A stretch of 64,000 nt of DNA. Source: Streptomyces sp. NBC_01439 (GTDB taxonomy: Bacteria > Actinomycetota > Actinomycetes > Streptomycetales > Streptomycetaceae). A model generated the notes under the pieces. That model ran no database searches, was not told the origin of the DNA, and was given only the letters and a program-made list of their open reading frames with translations. Each line of letters begins with the position of its first letter. Position 1 is the first letter of the stretch. Location: contig NZ_CP109487.1 in NCBI RefSeq assembly GCF_036227605.1, positions 3,918,001-3,982,000 of the forward strand. Reading direction: 5' to 3'. This document shows positions 16,922 through 25,113 of the stretch, piece by piece. Both the position numbers and the translations under genes were made by a program.

Positions 16922-17872
16922 CTACCGGCGCCGCATGTCCGCCACCCGGGCCCGTTCGCGTTCACCCGGGTCCGACAGCGGCGACGCGCTGCGCAGCTGG
17001 GCCGTCGGGCCGCCGCGACGTTGGACCGGCAGGGGGGACTCCCGGCGGGGGCGGCGGGCGCCCATGCCATCCACGCCGCCGGAGGCGACGGGGCCGCCGG
17101 CCACGGTGATCTGCACGCCCTGGTCCGCCAGCGCCTGCAGCTCCGTACCCGCCCGGTCGTCGTGCGGCGGCGGCTCGTCGGTCACCAGCCGCGTCATCAC
17201 GTCGGTGGGCACCGTCTGGAACATGGTGTCGGTACCGAGCTTCGTGTGGTCGGCCAGCACCACCACTTCCGCCGCCGCCTGCACCAGCGCCCGGTCCACG
17301 CTGGCGGACAGCATGTTGGACGTGGAGAGCCCGCGCTCGGCGGTCAGACCGCTGCCCGACAGGAAGGCCCGCGAGACCCGCAGCCCCTGGAGGGACTGTT
17401 CGGCTCCGCTGCCCACGAGGGCGTAGTTGGACCCGCGCAGGGTGCCGCCGGTCATGACCACCTCCACCCGGTTCGCGTGGGCCAGGGCCTGGGCGACGAG
17501 CAGCGAGTTGGTCACGACGGTCAGTCCGGGCACCCGGGCGAGCCGACGGGCCAGCTCCTGGGTCGTGGTGCCCGCGCCGACGACGACGGCCTCGCCCTCT
17601 TCGACGAGGGAGGCCGCGACATCGGCAATGGCGGTCTTCTCCGCCGTCGCGAGATGGGACTTTTGCGGAAAGCCGGACTCCCGCGTGAAACCGCCCGGCA
17701 AGACCGCACCGCCGTGTCGGCGGTCGAGGAGTCCTTCTGCCTCCAGTGCCCGCACGTCCCGCCGTACGGTCACTTCGGAGGTCTGGACGACGCGGGCGAG
17801 CTCCCGGAGCGACACCGCTCCGTTGGCCCGCACCATTTCGAGGATCAATTGGCGACGTTCTGCAGCGAACAC
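16922..17872 (-). CDS. DeoR-family transcriptional regulator
   Basis: A 316-residue repressor-type protein. The N-terminal winged helix (residues 6-60) has the DeoR signature QTSEVTVRRDVRALEAEGLLDRRHGGA, and residues 75-235 form the sugar-phosphate-binding domain (VVGAGTTTQELARRL, TNSLLVAQAL, TGGTLRGSNYALVG). DeoR-family proteins usually sense a phosphorylated sugar. The C-terminal 60 residues are Arg/Gly/Pro-rich and probably disordered. The start is GTG 17872. No target is adjacent, but the purine nucleoside phosphorylase operon with its palindrome is 2.8 kb away, which makes this protein one candidate for the nucleoside repressor. Confidence 0.9.
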   Translation of the reverse strand: MFAAERRQLILEMVRANGAVSLRELARVVQTSEVTVRRDVRALEAEGLLDRRHGGAVLPGGFTRESGFPQKSHLATAEKTAIADVAASLVEEGEAVVVGAGTTTQELARRLARVPGLTVVTNSLLVAQALAHANRVEVVMTGGTLRGSNYALVGSGAEQSLQGLRVSRAFLSGSGLTAERGLSTSNMLSASVDRALVQAAAEVVVLADHTKLGTDTMFQTVPTDVMTRLVTDEPPPHDDRAGTELQALADQGVQITVAGGPVASGGVDGMGARRPRRESPLPVQRRGGPTAQLRSASPLSDPGERERARVADMRRR

Positions 17873-18047
17873 GAAACTGACAGTAACGCCAACGACCGTC
17901 TGCTTTCAGCTCTTTGCGCCGGAATACCGAAGTTGTCCATAAGGCGGGGCGACTAGTGGTATACGCGGCCCGAGAGTTGGGTGAACTTCTCGCCACGAAA
18001 CCGCACCCCGCCCCAAACCCCTTACGGTGTGCGGCGGTTAGCGGGGC

Positions 18048-19487
18048 TCACGCCTCGCCGGCGGCCTTCCGCGTGTGCAACTGACGGGCCACCTCGGCGA
18101 TCGAGCCCGACAGCGAGGGGTACACGGTGAACGCTTTTGCGATCTGCTCGACCGTCAGGTTGTTGTCGACGGCGATCGAGATGGGGTGGATCAGCTCGCT
18201 CGCGCGCGGGGAGACGACCACGCCGCCGACGACGATGCCGGTGCCCGGACGGCAGAACAGCTTCACGAAGCCGTCCCGGATGCCCTGCATCTTGGCGCGC
18301 GGGTTGCGCAGCAGCGGGAGCTTCACCACGCGGGCGTCGATCTTGCCGGCGTCCACGTCCGCCTGGGTGTAGCCGACGGTGGCGATCTCGGGGTCGGTGA
18401 AGACGTTCGAGGAGACCGTCTTGAGGTTCAGCGGGGCCACCGCGTCACCGAGGAAGTGGTACATCGCGATGCGGCCCTGCATCGCCGCGACCGACGCGAG
18501 CGCGAAGACGCCCGTGACGTCACCGGCGGCGTACACGCCGGGCGCGGAGGTGCGCGAGACCTTGTCGGTCCAGATGTGCCCGGAATCCTTGAGGCGGACC
18601 CCGGACTCCTCCAGGTTCATGTTCTTGGTGTTGGGGATCGCGCCGACCGCCATCAGGCAGTGCGTACCGGTCAGCACGCGGCCGTCGGACAGGGTGACCT
18701 CGACCCGGTCGCCCACCCGCTTGGCGGATTCGGCGCGCGAGCGCCCGACGACGTTCATGCCGCGGCGCCGGAAGACGTCCTCCAGCACGGCGGCGGCGTC
18801 CGGGTCCTCGCCGGGCAGCACGCGGTCGCGGGAGGACACGAGGGTCACCCGGGAGCCGAGGGCCTGGTACGCGCCGGCGAACTCGGCGCCGGTCACACCG
18901 GAGCCGACCACGATGAGCTCCTCGGGGAGCTCGTCGAGGTCGTAGACCTGGGTCCAGTTCAGGATCCGCTCGCCGTCGGGCATCGCGTCGGGAATCTCGC
19001 GCGGGGTGCCGCCGGTCGCGATCAGGACGGCGTCCGCGGTCAGGATCGTCTCGGTCCCGTCGGCGGCGGTGACGATGACGTCCCGGGTGCCGTCGATGCC
19101 CTGCGGCCCGCCGAGCTTGCCGCGGCCGCGCACCACGCGGGCGCCGGCCCGGGTGACGGAAGCGGTGATGTCGTGCGACTGGGCGAGCGCGAGGCGCTTG
19201 ACGCGCCGGTTCACCTTGCCGAGGTCCACGCCGACGACGCGCGCGGCCTGCTCGATGTGCGGGGTGTCGTCCGCGACGACGATGCCGAGCTCCTCGTACG
19301 AGGAGTCGAAGGTCGTCATCACCTCGGCGGTCGCGATCAGAGTCTTGGAGGGTACGCAGTCGGTCAGGACCGAGGCCCCGCCCAGACCGTCGCAGTCGAC
19401 GACGGTCACCTCCGCGCCTAGCTGGGCCCCCACCAGGGCTGCCTCATACCCGCCGGGTCCGCCGCCGATGATCACGATCCGGGTCAC
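18048..19487 (-). CDS. lpdA: LpdA-type NAD(P)H quinone dehydrogenase (flavoprotein disulfide reductase family)
   Basis: A 479-residue FAD protein built like lipoamide dehydrogenase: FAD-binding IVIIGGGPGGYEAAL at the N-terminus, NAD-binding VVGSGVTGAEFAGAY in the middle, and GVYAAGDVTG near 310. The redox site reads GGASVLTDCVPSK: the first cysteine of the usual CxxxxC pair is replaced, and the C-terminal HPT...E base is replaced by YPSLSG. Both losses are known from mycobacterial LpdA, which reduces quinones rather than lipoamide. GTG 19487 has GAGGCGG about eight bases upstream. A role in quinone or oxidative stress handling is inferred. Confidence 0.88.
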   Translation of the reverse strand: MTRIVIIGGGPGGYEAALVGAQLGAEVTVVDCDGLGGASVLTDCVPSKTLIATAEVMTTFDSSYEELGIVVADDTPHIEQAARVVGVDLGKVNRRVKRLALAQSHDITASVTRAGARVVRGRGKLGGPQGIDGTRDVIVTAADGTETILTADAVLIATGGTPREIPDAMPDGERILNWTQVYDLDELPEELIVVGSGVTGAEFAGAYQALGSRVTLVSSRDRVLPGEDPDAAAVLEDVFRRRGMNVVGRSRAESAKRVGDRVEVTLSDGRVLTGTHCLMAVGAIPNTKNMNLEESGVRLKDSGHIWTDKVSRTSAPGVYAAGDVTGVFALASVAAMQGRIAMYHFLGDAVAPLNLKTVSSNVFTDPEIATVGYTQADVDAGKIDARVVKLPLLRNPRAKMQGIRDGFVKLFCRPGTGIVVGGVVVSPRASELIHPISIAVDNNLTVEQIAKAFTVYPSLSGSIAEVARQLHTRKAAGEA

Positions 19488-19683
19488 GAAAAGTCCGCCT
19501 CACGTCTACCCGGCCGGCTGCCGCCCCGGCCGGTGTTCCGGGGGGTCTCCCCGGGGGATGCATTCCGTGCTCCATTGTCCCGCACGCTTCACGGTGCTTC
19601 GCGCCCGGTCCCTCTCCCCGACTCCGTCCGGGGGTACCCGCCGGGCACGCGTGCACCGGCACCCCTCCCGTACTCTCGACTCC

Positions 19684-20121
19684 ATGTCGCTCTACGCCGC
19701 GTACGCCGGCAACCTCGACCCGCGGCTGATGACGCGCCGCGCTCCGCATTCGCCGCTGCGCGGCACGGGCTGGATCAACGACTGGCGGCTGACCTTCGGC
19801 GGCGAACAGATGGGCTGGGAGGGCGCTCTCGCCACCATCGTCGAAGCCCCCCGCCAGCAGGTCTTCGTCGCCCTGTACGACATCGCGCCGCTGGACGAGG
19901 ACTCGATGGACCGCTGGGAGGGTGTCGGGCTCGACATCTACCGGCGGATGCGGGTGCGCGTGCACACGCTGGACGGCGAGGAGGCGGCCTGGGTGTACGT
20001 CCTGAACGGCTACGAGGGCGGTCTGCCCTCGGCCCGCTACCTGGGCGAGATCGCGGATGCCGCCGAGTCCGCGGGCGCCCCCCACGACTACGTGATGGAA
20101 ATCCGCAAGCGCCCCTGCTGA
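19684..20121 (+). CDS. Gamma-glutamylcyclotransferase-like protein
   Basis: A 145-residue protein starting MSLYAAYAGNLDPRLM, the Y-x-G/A-S/N-L-sugar-like loop of the gamma-glutamylcyclotransferase fold (the usual form is YGSNL; here YAGNL). The conserved acidic residue segment LDEDSMDRWEGVG follows. Members cut gamma-glutamyl amines or peptides to release pyroglutamate, but substrate preference within the fold varies widely. The gene is divergent from lpdA with a 196-base gap and is followed by the repeat block. Confidence 0.8.
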   Translation: MSLYAAYAGNLDPRLMTRRAPHSPLRGTGWINDWRLTFGGEQMGWEGALATIVEAPRQQVFVALYDIAPLDEDSMDRWEGVGLDIYRRMRVRVHTLDGEEAAWVYVLNGYEGGLPSARYLGEIADAAESAGAPHDYVMEIRKRPC

Positions 20122-20189
20122 CCCCCTGCGGGGCCGCTCGCCCGATTCCGCCCCGCCCGGCGCAGGACCGGGGCTCCGCCCCGCCGCCC

Positions 20190-20553
20190 CGGCCCCACCT
20201 GCACTCAAGGCGCAGGGCCCGGGGCGGGTCGCACCCGCCCCGGGCCTCGCCGGCGCACGGGGCGCGGGTCCCGGGGCGAGCCCCGCCGCTCCAGCCCCGC
20301 CGGCGCTCAAGGCCTGGGGCCGGGGCGAGCCCCTCGGTTCCAGCCTCGCCGGCGTTTGAGGCGCGGGGTTCGGGGCGGAGCCCCACAGCTCCAGCCCCGC
20401 CGGCGTTTGAGGCGCGGGGCCCGGGGCAGAGCCCCACAGCTCCAGCCCCGCCGGCGCTCGAGGCGCCGGGCCCGGGGCGAGCCCCACACTCAGCCCCGCC
20501 GGCGTTTGAGGCGCGGGGTTCGGGGCGGAGCCCCGTTCTTTCGGCCCCGCCGG
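20190..20553. repeat. Block of about seven 50-bp intergenic repeats
   Basis: Five clear copies begin at about 20291, 20340, 20391, 20442 and 20490, each reading CCAGCCCCGCCGGCG, then a T/C-rich triplet with GAGGC or AAGGC, then a GGGGCGGAGCCCC-like hairpin. Two more degenerate copies begin near 20192 and 20241, and a fragment follows at 20540. The period varies from 48 to 51 bases. Each unit can fold on itself. Similar units are scattered between genes in many streptomycete genomes, so this resembles a REP-type element amplified locally. The rest of the gap (20554-20688) holds the pnp promoter and operator. Confidence 0.85.
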
Positions 20554-20651
20554 CTGCGGCGCCGTAGCCGCCCCGCACGGCCCGCCACCCCCACGGGGAC
20601 GTTTGGGCGGAAACGACAAGGCAACGATCCGAACACCGTGAGCTGTGCCAT

Positions 20652-20663
20652 CTACGCGCGTAG
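20652..20663. promoter_or_regulatory. Nucleoside-regulon operator in front of pnp
   Basis: CTACGCGCGTAG, a perfect 12-bp palindrome, 25 bases upstream of the pnp GTG. The same palindrome occurs at 40201, 46537 and 62893, and with one change at 58312, each time before a nucleoside-catabolism unit. Position next to the start fits repression by blocking transcription. Confidence 0.8.
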
Positions 20664-20688
20664 CCGGAAAGCGGTTACGCTCGTCCGC

Positions 20689-21495
20689 GTGAACGCATCT
20701 GTTACCGACCCCTTCGCCGCCGCCGACGCCGCAGCCGCCCGCCTGCGTGAGCTGACCGGCGTGGACACCCACGATGTCGCCCTCGTCATGGGCTCCGGAT
20801 GGGCCCCCGCCGCAGAGGCGCTCGGCGCCCCCGAGGCCGAGTTCCTCGTCACCGAGCTGCCCGGCTTCCCGCCCGCCGCCGTCGAGGGCCACGGCGGCAA
20901 GGTCCGCTCGTACAAGATCGGCGACAAGCGCGCGCTGGTCTTCCTCGGCCGGACCCACTACTACGAGGGCCGCGGCGTCGCCGCCGTCGCCCACGGCGTG
21001 CGCACCGCCGTCGCCGCCGGCTGCAAGACCGTCGTGCTGACCAACGGCTGCGGCGGTCTGCGCGAGGGCATGAAGCCCGGCCAGCCCGTCCTGATCAGCG
21101 ACCACCTCAACCTGACGGCCACCTCGCCGATCGTCGGCGCGAACTTCGTCGACCTCACCGACCTGTACTCGCCGCGCCTGCGCGCGATGTGCAAGGAGAT
21201 CGACGCGAGCCTCGAAGAGGGCGTCTACGTCCAGTTCCCCGGCCCGCACTACGAGACCCCGGCCGAGATCAACATGATCCGCGTCATGGGCGCAGACCTG
21301 GTCGGCATGTCCACCGTCCTGGAGGCCATCGCCGCCCGTGAGGCCGGCGCCGAGGTGCTCGGCATCTCCCTGGTCACCAACCTGGCGGCGGGCCTGTCCG
21401 GCGAGCCGCTGAACCACGAAGAGGTCCTCCAGGCCGGCCGCGACTCGGCCGCCCGCATGGGCACGCTGCTGACGCAGGTCCTCGCCCGCATCTGA
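20689..21495 (+). CDS. pnp: Purine nucleoside phosphorylase
   Basis: Splits purine (deoxy)nucleosides with phosphate into base and (deoxy)ribose-1-phosphate. The 268-residue product belongs to the trimeric PNP class: MGSGW phosphate loop, [33 protein letters not shown] and TNLAAG with the conserved Asn that binds the 6-oxopurine. The frame is open far upstream through the repeat block, but GTG 20689 (VNASVTDPF) is the natural start and lies just after the operator. The next gene, a phosphosugar mutase, starts 28 bases downstream and would process the sugar phosphate. Confidence 0.95.
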   Translation: MNASVTDPFAAADAAAARLRELTGVDTHDVALVMGSGWAPAAEALGAPEAEFLVTELPGFPPAAVEGHGGKVRSYKIGDKRALVFLGRTHYYEGRGVAAVAHGVRTAVAAGCKTVVLTNGCGGLREGMKPGQPVLISDHLNLTATSPIVGANFVDLTDLYSPRLRAMCKEIDASLEEGVYVQFPGPHYETPAEINMIRVMGADLVGMSTVLEAIAAREAGAEVLGISLVTNLAAGLSGEPLNHEEVLQAGRDSAARMGTLLTQVLARI

Positions 21496-21523
21496 TCGAC
21501 GTACGAGAGCTAAGGCGGAAGCA

Positions 21524-23182
21524 GTGCAGGAACAGGCACAGGCACAGGACGACCTGATCACCCGGGCGCAGGCCTGGCTGGCCGAGGACCCGGACCCGGA
21601 GACGGCCGCGGAACTGGCCGCGCTCATCGGGGCCGGCGACACCGCGGAGCTCGCGGACCGTTTCTCGGGCACCCTGCAGTTCGGCACCGCCGGACTGCGC
21701 GGTGAGATCGGCGCCGGCCCGATGCGGATGAACCGCGGCGTGGTCATCCGGGCCGCGGCCGGCCTCGCGGCCTACCTGAAGGCCCAGGGGCACGACGGCG
21801 GCCTGGTCGTCGTCGGCTACGACGCCCGCTACAAGTCCGCGGACTTCGCCCGCGACACCGCGGCCGTCATGACCGGTGCCGGGCTGCGCGCGGCCCTCCT
21901 GCCCCGCCCGCTGCCGACGCCCGTCCTCGCGTACGCGATAAGGCACCTCGGCGCCGTCGCCGGCGTCGAGGTGACCGCGAGCCACAACCCGCCCCGGGAC
22001 AACGGCTACAAGGTCTACCTCGGCGACGGCTCGCAGATCGTCTCCCCGGCCGACACCGAGATCGCGGCGCAGATCGCGGCGGTCGAGAAGCTGGCCGACG
22101 TACCGCGCCCGGAGTCCGGCTGGCAGGAGCTCGGCGACGAGGTCCTGGAGGCCTACCTGCACCGCACGGACGCCGTCCTGACCCCCGGCTCCCCCCGGGG
22201 CGTGCGGACCGTCTACACGGCCATGCACGGCGTCGGCAAGGACGTCGTCATGGCGGCCTTCGCCCGGCACGGCTTCCCGGAGCCGGTGCTCGTCGCCGAG
22301 CAGGCCGAGCCCGACCCGGCCTTCCCGACCGTGGCGTTCCCGAACCCGGAGGAGCCGGGCGCGATGGACCTGTCCTTCGCGAAGGCCGCCGAGGTCCAGC
22401 CCGACATCGTGATCGCCAACGACCCCGACGCGGACCGCTGCGCCGTGGCCGTGCCCACCGCGGACGGCTGGCGGATGCTGCGCGGCGACGAGGTCGGCGC
22501 GCTGCTGGCGGCCCACCTGGTCCACAAGGGTGCCCGCGGCGTCTTCGCCGAGTCCATCGTCTCCTCCAGCCTCCTGGGCCGGATCGCGGAGGCGGCGGGC
22601 GTCGGCTACGAGGAGACCCTCACCGGCTTCAAGTGGATCGCCCGCGTCGAGGGCCTGCGCTACGGGTACGAGGAGGCGCTCGGTTACTGCGTGGACCCCG
22701 AGGGCGTCCGCGACAAGGACGGCGTGACCGCCGCCCTGCTGGTGGCCGAGCTGGCCTCGGTGCTCAAGGAGCAGGGCCGCACCCTGACCGACCTGCTCGA
22801 CGACCTGGCGATGGCCCACGGCCTGCACGCCACGGACCAGCTGTCGGTGCGCGTCTCGGACCTGTCGATCATCGCCGACGCGATGGCGGCGCTGCGCGCG
22901 CAGCCGCCGGTGTCTCTCGCCGGTCTGCAGGTGGTCTCGGCGGAGGACCTGTCCAAGGGCACGGAGAGCCTCCCGCCCACGGACGGCCTGCGCTACTACC
23001 TGGACGGCGCGTACAAGGCCCGGGTCATCGCCCGCCCGTCGGGCACCGAGCCCAAGCTGAAGTGCTACCTGGAGGTCGTGGTCCCGGTGGCCGAGGCCGC
23101 CGACCTGGCTGCGGCCCGCGTCCGCGGCCAGGAGGTCCTGGACGCGATCAAGAAGGACCTCTCCGCGGCCATGGGCATCTGA
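21524..23182 (+). CDS. Phosphosugar mutase, probable phosphopentomutase
   Basis: A 552-residue alpha-D-phosphohexomutase superfamily enzyme with all four signature regions: VTASHNPP (phosphoserine), NDPDADR (Mg loop), EEALGY (sugar specificity loop) and RPSGTEPKLK (phosphate binding). Annotated relatives are called phosphomannomutase or PmmB. The gene is cotranscribed with pnp under the nucleoside operator and no deoB-type gene is seen, so I infer that it interconverts (deoxy)ribose-1-phosphate and 5-phosphate, feeding deoC. The EEALGY loop fits hexose- or pentose-acting members. GTG 21524 is the start. Confidence 0.88.
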   Translation: MQEQAQAQDDLITRAQAWLAEDPDPETAAELAALIGAGDTAELADRFSGTLQFGTAGLRGEIGAGPMRMNRGVVIRAAAGLAAYLKAQGHDGGLVVVGYDARYKSADFARDTAAVMTGAGLRAALLPRPLPTPVLAYAIRHLGAVAGVEVTASHNPPRDNGYKVYLGDGSQIVSPADTEIAAQIAAVEKLADVPRPESGWQELGDEVLEAYLHRTDAVLTPGSPRGVRTVYTAMHGVGKDVVMAAFARHGFPEPVLVAEQAEPDPAFPTVAFPNPEEPGAMDLSFAKAAEVQPDIVIANDPDADRCAVAVPTADGWRMLRGDEVGALLAAHLVHKGARGVFAESIVSSSLLGRIAEAAGVGYEETLTGFKWIARVEGLRYGYEEALGYCVDPEGVRDKDGVTAALLVAELASVLKEQGRTLTDLLDDLAMAHGLHATDQLSVRVSDLSIIADAMAALRAQPPVSLAGLQVVSAEDLSKGTESLPPTDGLRYYLDGAYKARVIARPSGTEPKLKCYLEVVVPVAEAADLAAARVRGQEVLDAIKKDLSAAMGI

Positions 23183-23291
23183 TCCCGTCGGGGCGCCCCG
23201 CGCGCCCCGGCCCCGGGGGCCTCACCGGCCCCGCGCCGCCGTGCCGGACTCCGTCCGTCGGGCACGCGGCCGGAGCCCCGACCCCCTGACC

Positions 23292-23325
23292 GGCCCGGTC
23301 CCGCCCCGTCCGGCGGGACCGGGCC
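23292..23325. terminator. Hairpin terminator after the pnp-mutase operon
   Basis: Perfect 14-bp arms (23292-23305 and 23312-23325) with a 6-base loop, 110 bases after the mutase stop codon, followed by a short T-rich stretch. Confidence 0.7.
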
Positions 23326-23405
23326 TCTTACTTGCTCCCCCCTCGGCCCCTTGAGCTCCGGCTCGGGGGCCTCACCGTCCCCGGGAGCCTGCGAACGGCT
23401 ACCCG

Positions 23406-23873
23406 TCACCACGGCGCCTGCCGGCCTTCGCCCTGGCGCAGTGCCCGGCTCGCGACGTACAGGAACGGCGCGGCCGCCTGGAGCAGCGCCCCGGGCATGT
23501 GCTGGTCGATGTACGCCAGCACCGGATCGAACAAGGCCCAAGAATGTTCGTGGGGGTGGCCCGCGAAGTATGTGCACACGTCCCCGTGCCCCATGGCGTC
23601 GCTCGTACCACAGTTCCTGAGGACTTCCACGGCGAACGGGGGCTCTCCACTGCGCCAAGAGGTCCAGACGGCGCTGTCTTCGCCGTCCATGTCCAGGACC
23701 AGGTCATGGTGGCGCCCACGGTGCGGTGCGAGGGTGCACCGGAGGGTCGGATCGATCAGGTCGAGACCCTCCCGGCCGTCGTCGGCAACCTGCACCGCGG
23801 CGAATGCCAGAGCCCTGGGCAGCTCACCGGTCACCCCGCAGACGTGCCGCATCTCGCCGTCAGGCACGGTCAT
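23406..23873 (-). CDS. Hypothetical protein, second gene of a small accessory operon
   Basis: About 155 residues from an ATG at 23873 (an alternative ATG lies at 23882), overlapping the end of the upstream small gene by about 14 bases, which suggests translational coupling. The sequence includes DLVLDMDGEDSAVWTSW and GDVCTYFAGHPHEHSWALFDP, with no signal peptide, membrane helix or known catalytic signature. Codon use is less extreme than in core genes nearby. With its partner it looks like a two-gene accessory unit next to an XRE regulator; function unknown. Confidence 0.6.
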   Translation of the reverse strand: MTVPDGEMRHVCGVTGELPRALAFAAVQVADDGREGLDLIDPTLRCTLAPHRGRHHDLVLDMDGEDSAVWTSWRSGEPPFAVEVLRNCGTSDAMGHGDVCTYFAGHPHEHSWALFDPVLAYIDQHMPGALLQAAAPFLYVASRALRQGEGRQAPW

Positions 23874-24093
23874 CACGCTCATCGCCCGGGCCATCGGCAA
23901 AACCATCCGACGCGCTCGGAGCCGTAAGTATCCGCAGCCGACGCTCGTAGCCCTCGCCGAAGAGCCGGCGGGCACGGTCGTGCTCGTCCGAGCAGACGAC
24001 GGCCAAGGCCGCCACCAGCTGTTCCAGCGAAGTGAAGCGTTCAGGTGGAGTCATGACGACCCCGCCCCTGACCGCACGTTCGTACCTGTCCAT
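23860..24093 (-). CDS. Hypothetical protein, 77 residues, first gene of accessory operon
   Basis: Begins MDRYERAVRGGVVMTPPERF with GGAGG four to five bases before ATG 24093; a second ATG at 24054 is possible. The middle section SLEQLVAALAVVCSDEHDRARRL is predicted helical, and the tail is acidic. The stop codon lies inside the start region of the following gene. The XRE regulator gene begins on the opposite strand at 24227, so the two units are divergent with a 133-base shared control region. No family recognised. Confidence 0.55.
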   Translation of the reverse strand: MDRYERAVRGGVVMTPPERFTSLEQLVAALAVVCSDEHDRARRLFGEGYERRLRILTAPSASDGFADGPGDERDDRA

Positions 24094-24226
24094 CAGACCT
24101 CCGGCATCCGGTCGTCGATGGACTCAGACTGCTCCTTGCGCTGGGACGTATCTCCCCATATCCGGAGCCAGTTGGACCGTTCCGCGCTATGTTCCGAAGA
24201 ACGCCCAGACGTCCCGTGGAGGAGCC

Positions 24227-24982
24227 TTGAACACGGCCTTGAGTTCGGCTATGGCCGATGCTGGTGTGAGGCCACATCAACTGGCTGACCGCATCGGGGT
24301 ATCCGGGAAAACCGTGACCCGCTGGTTAGCCGATCCGGAGCTGGTACCGCATGCTCGGAACCGTGCAGATGTGGCGCGGGCGTTGGGAGTTGAAGAGCGC
24401 ATGATCTGGCCCGAGGCAGTGACCGGCCGCATGAAGGTGGGGCAGGACAGGGAACTCGTCCACTCATACCCGTACCGTTCCGCGTGCCCCTCCACGGTGT
24501 GGGCGAAGCTCGCCGCCGAAACGACTGCCGACATGCTGCTGTCCGGGTACACGAACTACTTCTTCTGGACCATGATCCCTGACTTTTCCGGGATCATCCG
24601 GAAGAAGGTCGCGAGCGGCTGTCGGGTTCGTTTCCTGTTGGGCGATCCGAGCGGGGAGACCACCCGTCGGCGCGAGGCCATCGAGGGCGCGGCCCTCACC
24701 GTCTCCACTCGCATCCGTATGACTCTGGAACAACTGGATCGGCTCGGCCCCCTGGACGGCCTGGAAGTGCGGGTCAGCGCCCCGGAGGACGCCACGAACC
24801 ATGTGGGGCTCAGCGTTTTCCTGTTCGACTCCGACGCTCTCGTCACACCTCACCTCGCTCGTGTCATCGGGCATGACTCGCCCATGTTCCACCTGCGCCG
24901 ACGCGGCGAGGAGGGCATGTTCGACCGGTTCGCCGGCCATGCCGAGGAGTTGTGGGAGCGGGGTACACCGTACGCGTCGTAA
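24227..24982 (+). CDS. XRE-family regulator with C-terminal ligand-type domain; contains a TTA codon
   Basis: A 251-residue protein starting at TTG 24227 (reads LNTALSSAMADAG; relatives begin MNTAL). GGAGGAG lies just two bases upstream, which is close; ATG 24251 is the alternative. An XRE helix-turn-helix covers about residues 8-60 (HQLADRIGVSGKTVTRWLAD). The remaining 190 residues (YRSACPSTVWAKLAAETT, GCRVRFLLGDPSG, a final ELWERG) match the phospholipase-D-like sensor domain found behind such helix-turn-helices in actinobacteria. Leucine 34 is encoded by TTA (24326-24328), so translation should depend on the bldA tRNA. It is divergent from the two-gene accessory operon. Confidence 0.8.
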   Translation: MNTALSSAMADAGVRPHQLADRIGVSGKTVTRWLADPELVPHARNRADVARALGVEERMIWPEAVTGRMKVGQDRELVHSYPYRSACPSTVWAKLAAETTADMLLSGYTNYFFWTMIPDFSGIIRKKVASGCRVRFLLGDPSGETTRRREAIEGAALTVSTRIRMTLEQLDRLGPLDGLEVRVSAPEDATNHVGLSVFLFDSDALVTPHLARVIGHDSPMFHLRRRGEEGMFDRFAGHAEELWERGTPYAS

Positions 24983-25113
24983 CCGTCCGTCGCGTGGTCG
25001 GACACGGGTGGCGCCGCGACGTCGGCGCACGCCACGGCCCACGACGGTGCGGCGCGCACGCCGGTCGGAGGCCGGCGCCACACCCGCCCGAACCGACCGG
25101 AACCTGCGGCGCG

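Noticed and set aside
20190..20553. CRISPR array candidate
   Set aside because: Units are joined without unique spacers, vary in sequence, and no cas gene is present.
19444..21747. Minus-strand open frame across lpdA, the repeat block and pnp, giving a repetitive protein
   Set aside because: The repetitive protein is the translation of the intergenic repeat units; it has no start signal and overlaps real genes.
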